64,000 nucleotides of DNA, taken from contig CM037777.1 of the NCBI GenBank assembly GCA_021229015.1, positions 26,971,002-27,035,001 on the forward strand, in the 5' to 3' direction. This document shows positions 60,891 to 64,000 of this stretch, piece after piece. The first letter of the stretch is position 1. Each line of letters begins with the position of its first letter. Source of the stretch: Solen grandis (lineage: Eukaryota; Mollusca; Bivalvia; Adapedonta; Solenidae). The notes under the pieces are model-generated. The model saw nothing but the letters and a program-made list of their open reading frames with translations. It did no database searches and was not told the DNA's origin. Position numbers and translations under genes: made by a program.

Positions 60891-61102
60891 GAACGCGTGT
60901 GACATCAATATTACACGAGTTACAAAATAATGTATGCATCCAGTATCAAATTGCTCTTAAAGTAACAACATTTGATCTTACCAATCAGTCTCTATGGAAA
61001 TATGTTTATATGCTTCACATCATATTTATCATATATTACTCAAAGGCTAGCTTGATGCCTACTTATTTATGGAGGAATATATTTTGAGGACGAAGACCTA
61101 GG

Positions 61103-61435
61103 CGCACTTATTTTTTGCAACAATACGTTTAAATGAACATTATACTAAATGCACACTTTATTTTGCAGCAATACATATAAATGAACGTTAAACTTAATGC
61201 ACGCTTTATTTTGCAGCAATATATTGAACTGAATGCACACTTTTTTTTCAGCAAAACATGGAAATAAATGCACACTTTCTTTTGCAGAAATTCATTTAAA
61301 TGAATGCACACTTAATTTTGCAGTAAAACATGACAATGATTTCCGCAGTGCGTTTAAATGAACGAAACCCTAAAACACACTTTCTTTGAAATGAAAGATA
61401 GCCTGTCAACCCACCTTCTTTTGCAGCAATATGTT
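61103..61435 (+). repeat. Degenerate tandem repeat with TTTTGCAG units
   Basis: Six or more units of 36-48 bp built as GCACACTTT, TTTTGCAGCAA, then ATAAATGAA-type sequence. Each carries a pyrimidine run plus CAG. Confidence 0.75.
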
Positions 61436-61438
61436 TAA

Positions 61439-61672
61439 CCCTTTCCCTCATAGAGGACACCATGAAAAGACCTATGCGAACAGCATAAAACCAGATCAGC
61501 CTGCGAGTAACTCGCAGGCTGATCAGGTTTTATGCTGTTCGCTGCTCCTCAGTGGTCTGGAAATGAGGATTTTGTAATTAAATTTGGTAAGGTTTAACTG
61601 TGGTTTTCTTAAGATCAGGCTTTATGTGGTACTTATTGAGTGCGTCAAAAAGAGTCTATATGAGGGAAAGGG
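61439..61672 (+). mobile_element. MITE family E, TTAA-flanked, next to exon 6
   Basis: 234 bp, TTAA at 61435-61438 and 61673-61676. Hairpin at 61476-61542: two 32-nt arms with one mismatch around a TAA loop. Its end is only 59 bp before exon 6. Confidence 0.94.
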
Positions 61673-61735
61673 TTAAATGAAAGAAGCCAATGTGACTGCC
61701 CAGTCTGTTTGGATATACATGTATATACTTTGCAG

Positions 61736-61908
61736 GAATTTGACGAACAACCCCTTGAACTGTCAGTGCGAGGAGCGACTTCTTAGGGAATTCTTGCCAA
61801 TTCGTAATTATATCCTGAACTTAAATTTGGAGGGTGCGAGATGCAGCAACCTCAACAACAACTACTTATCATCCCTCAAGTTGTCTGACTTCCCAGGGTG
61901 TGCCCCAG
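61736..61908 (+). CDS. LRR protein exon 6: LRRCT cap
   Basis: 173 nt, acceptor ATATACTTTGCAG, donor GTAAGTAGC; enters in phase 2, leaves in phase 1. It encodes NLTNNPLNCQCEERLLREFL, then EGARCSNL and SDFPGCAP. Cysteines at protein residues 176, 178, 203 and 222 give the standard C-terminal LRR cap (NPxxCxC...C...C). This closes a compact unit of four LRRs. The exon then opens a Gly codon finished by exon 7. Confidence 0.93.
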
Positions 61909-63046
61909 GTAAGTAGCATTTTCCTTTTGAACCATGAGTAGTTATGAGCTTTACTGCTCAATTTTTTATTGTTTATTATTATTTTATACCACTGAATACC
62001 ATTGAATTCAGATAAGGGTAAGAGCGATTTTCACTCTTAAAAGGTTTTGCAGAGCTGAACTAAGCGTAACACACGTTTGTGACGACCCCATAGTGCGTTG
62101 GACCCCCAAAGTGCAACCCCACAATCACTCTAATCATAATTTATGATGCATGTAAAGTATGATTGTGAATACAATAAATTATTGATTCTAATTGATTTAT
62201 ACTTTTTTTCACATACATACACAAACATGTAATATTCCGTGTTACCGCTCAAATATATTTCAGATATTTGGTATTTGTACGTATTTAAGTAATACTATAT
62301 ATTTATGACTGATGCAGTGCTGTCCACATTGCAGTATCATGCCGTAGATATGTGGTATGATGCTGAGCCCTCTGACCACTGAACCTACTTGCTTAGGGCC
62401 ACTCAGGGATTTACTGGTACCATTATTTCACGACCTTGGTATGACCAGGAATCGAATCTGCACCCTATCCTTCTCGATTTATAATTACTTTTTTTCTACA
62501 TGTTCGCAAAATACTTGAAAATAATAAGTGTAATTAATAGGATTGTGTTTAAAAAGGGAAATAATGATTTTGAAATTTAATCAATACTTAAGCCAAATAT
62601 TGCGATATATTGCACATTTTATTTAAACCTAAGATCATAAGAAATACTTTTGTTTAATTCTTAATATTGACGCTTTTACATGTCATAAAATATAAAGTGG
62701 TTTTAATATAGTCATTCGGCAATATTATTCAACACAAAGGTATTAATGCAATAAAATACCGTCCAGATAGGTAGCGCAATATGCACTGTATTTCTCTCTT
62801 ACAAGATTTCGCAGTGTTCAGTCTGCATGTCCAAAGCACTGAGGGGTAGCGAATAGTAAACTCGCTTAGTGGCATACTTTAATTTTTGAATTAATCAAGA
62901 CAGTTGCGTAGAGCATACTTTCAGTAAATCCCTATTGTTAACCTATTACATATGATTTAAAAAGCGTCAGTTTCAACTTAAATAGCTTATTCAAACTTTT
63001 AAAAAATGCATAGCTTTGAACATTTTTCGGTTTATCTTTATTAAAG
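61909..63046 (+). other. LRR gene intron 6
   Basis: 1.1 kb, GTAAGTAGC to CTTTATTAAAG. Contains a diverged SINE-1; otherwise AT-rich with nothing recognised. Confidence 0.7.
62310..62475 (-). mobile_element. SINE-1, diverged copy
   Basis: ATTGCAGTATCATGCCGTAG, then TTTACTGGTACCATTATTTC and a decayed B-box (GACCAGGAATCGAATCTGC) on the minus strand. Confidence 0.65.
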
Positions 63047-63150
63047 GGGAAACATTATTCAGCCAATCCGGTTCCTGTCACGCATGCGCAGATGCTGCTG
63101 GAACTAAAGACTGTACTACAAAGCAAACTATAGCGTGTTCCCATCCAAGG
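63047..63150 (+). CDS. LRR protein exon 7: N-terminal half of an LU/Ly6-like domain
   Basis: 104 nt, acceptor TTTATCTTTATTAAAG, donor GTGAGTTTC; enters in phase 1 and leaves in phase 0. It follows exon 6 in frame (split Gly codon). Residues include SGSCHACADAAGTKDC and TIACSHPR. The pattern C-x2-C-x8-C-x7-C resembles the first half of Ly6/uPAR-type three-finger domains. The second half should start in phase 0 in the next exon, beyond or near the window end, which I could not place. Alternative: another small cysteine-rich extracellular module. Confidence 0.65.
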
Positions 63151-64000
63151 GTGAGTTTCCAGATAATTTTAAACTTTTGTTCAGGCATAATAATAATAAT
63201 AATAATAATAATTTATCATCTACGTTTGTAAATTATATCACTAATCATCTCTCTCTCTCTCTCTCTCAATACTTAGATTTATGGCATTCACACTCTAACC
63301 CTTCCCTAACAAAAGAGCAACGCGATACAGCATTACTTTTGCATTTAATATAACACACTTTAACGACACAGAATCTTCAAATATTAAGACACAAATAAAG
63401 GAGTTAAGAATTTGATATGCGGACAATGGCAAATATGAATACGCGACTCCTATCATAAGATACAAATCACACAGCCACGGAATAAAAAAACGAACTTATT
63501 CTTTTAAGACGTTAATTGTAAAATTGGTCCCCCCTCTCCCTTTTCCTTTTTTTTTTGAGAATTCTCATACGGTTCTAAAAATGTACCCTTATAAATTATC
63601 GGCTTATTCTTCGTTATCAGAGTCATTTGAAACTCGTATTCTGTACTTACGTATTGATATACCAACACATATAATTATAAAAATGTTCCATATATCATAT
63701 TATTGCGATATCAGTGAGGTATATTGGTTTAGCATGAAAGCCGATATGGTAGCAAAGAAAGCGATATGGCATCACAACTGAACTGTAAGACCAACCTATG
63801 AACCTGTGAAACAGGCTTGAACCAGTTGTCAATGACAACGGCAGTTTCCAATAGGATTCCGATGCATTTGATGGAGAGACTAATAATTTCTAAGGACAGT
63901 TGGATGTGGACCTCGAAGTGAACAGATGTCCTGTTGACACGCGGGAGACAAACTGATACACTATTTTGTTATTAGGTGAGTTTGTTGAATTTTTATACTT
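63151..64000 (+). other. LRR gene intron 7, partial
   Basis: Contains a (TAA)n run (63187-63212) and a CT run (about 63250-63268). No convincing exon up to the window end; the frame at 63524-63781 has no support. Confidence 0.55.

Larger units (their letters stand above)
56425..61735 (+). other. LRR gene intron 5 (5.3 kb)
   Basis: Contains a G-tract near 56735, SINE-1 and SINE-3 copies, two family E MITEs, a GC-richer block at 59240-60720, a CAA/A-rich tract near 60840 and a TTTTGCAG-rich tandem repeat just before exon 6. The frame at 57121-57366 has no support as a gene. Confidence 0.75.

Noticed and set aside
60549..60939. Frames with poly-Phe/Cys or poly-Lys
   Set aside because: Caused by the CAA and A-rich tract at 60841-60890.

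Overview
This is a nuclear, AT-rich, intron-rich animal genome window. Its many short tRNA-headed SINEs, TTAA-flanked MITEs and simple repeats look like a bivalve mollusc, perhaps a venerid-type clam. That assignment is inference from repeat style. One 100-N assembly gap lies at 14301-14400. No bacterial-style operon, CRISPR array, rRNA or convincing functional tRNA gene is present, and almost all short open frames are chance or lie in repeats.

Three protein-coding genes can be supported. (1) Left edge, minus strand: the 3' part of a spliced gene, read as four exons (4158-3975, 3629-3511, 1216-1158, 304-150) whose phases join exactly (1, 0, 2). They encode a cysteine-rich piece resembling the C-terminal half of a Ly6/uPAR (LU) domain, followed by a SEA domain of about 110 residues. 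The gene runs off the left edge and its 5' exons were not found. (2) Minus strand, 14300-13098: one long exon of a rhodopsin-family (class A) GPCR, complete from within TM1 to the stop. The N-terminus is lost in the N gap. (3) Plus strand, 39397 to beyond 63150: a secreted-type leucine-rich-repeat gene with signal peptide + LRRNT, four one-repeat exons, an LRRCT exon and a cysteine-rich exon resembling the N-terminal half of an LU domain. All LRR introns are phase 2. The gene runs off the right edge.

The outer two genes are transcribed divergently and carry complementary halves of what looks like the same LU-type module, split at a phase-0 intron in both. This suggests a family of extracellular proteins built from LRR, LU-like and SEA modules. 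It is the best candidate here for something under-described.

The rest is intergenic or intronic DNA full of non-autonomous elements: at least four SINE bodies sharing only two 3' tails; two TTAA-flanked MITE families; a 1.06-kb hAT-type element with a perfect 8-bp target duplication; two large palindromes; and tandem arrays of 89, 59 and 28 bp. The 89-bp and 28-bp arrays have visibly grown out of transposable-element sequence. Regions 4159-13097 and 14401-39396 hold no gene I can support.
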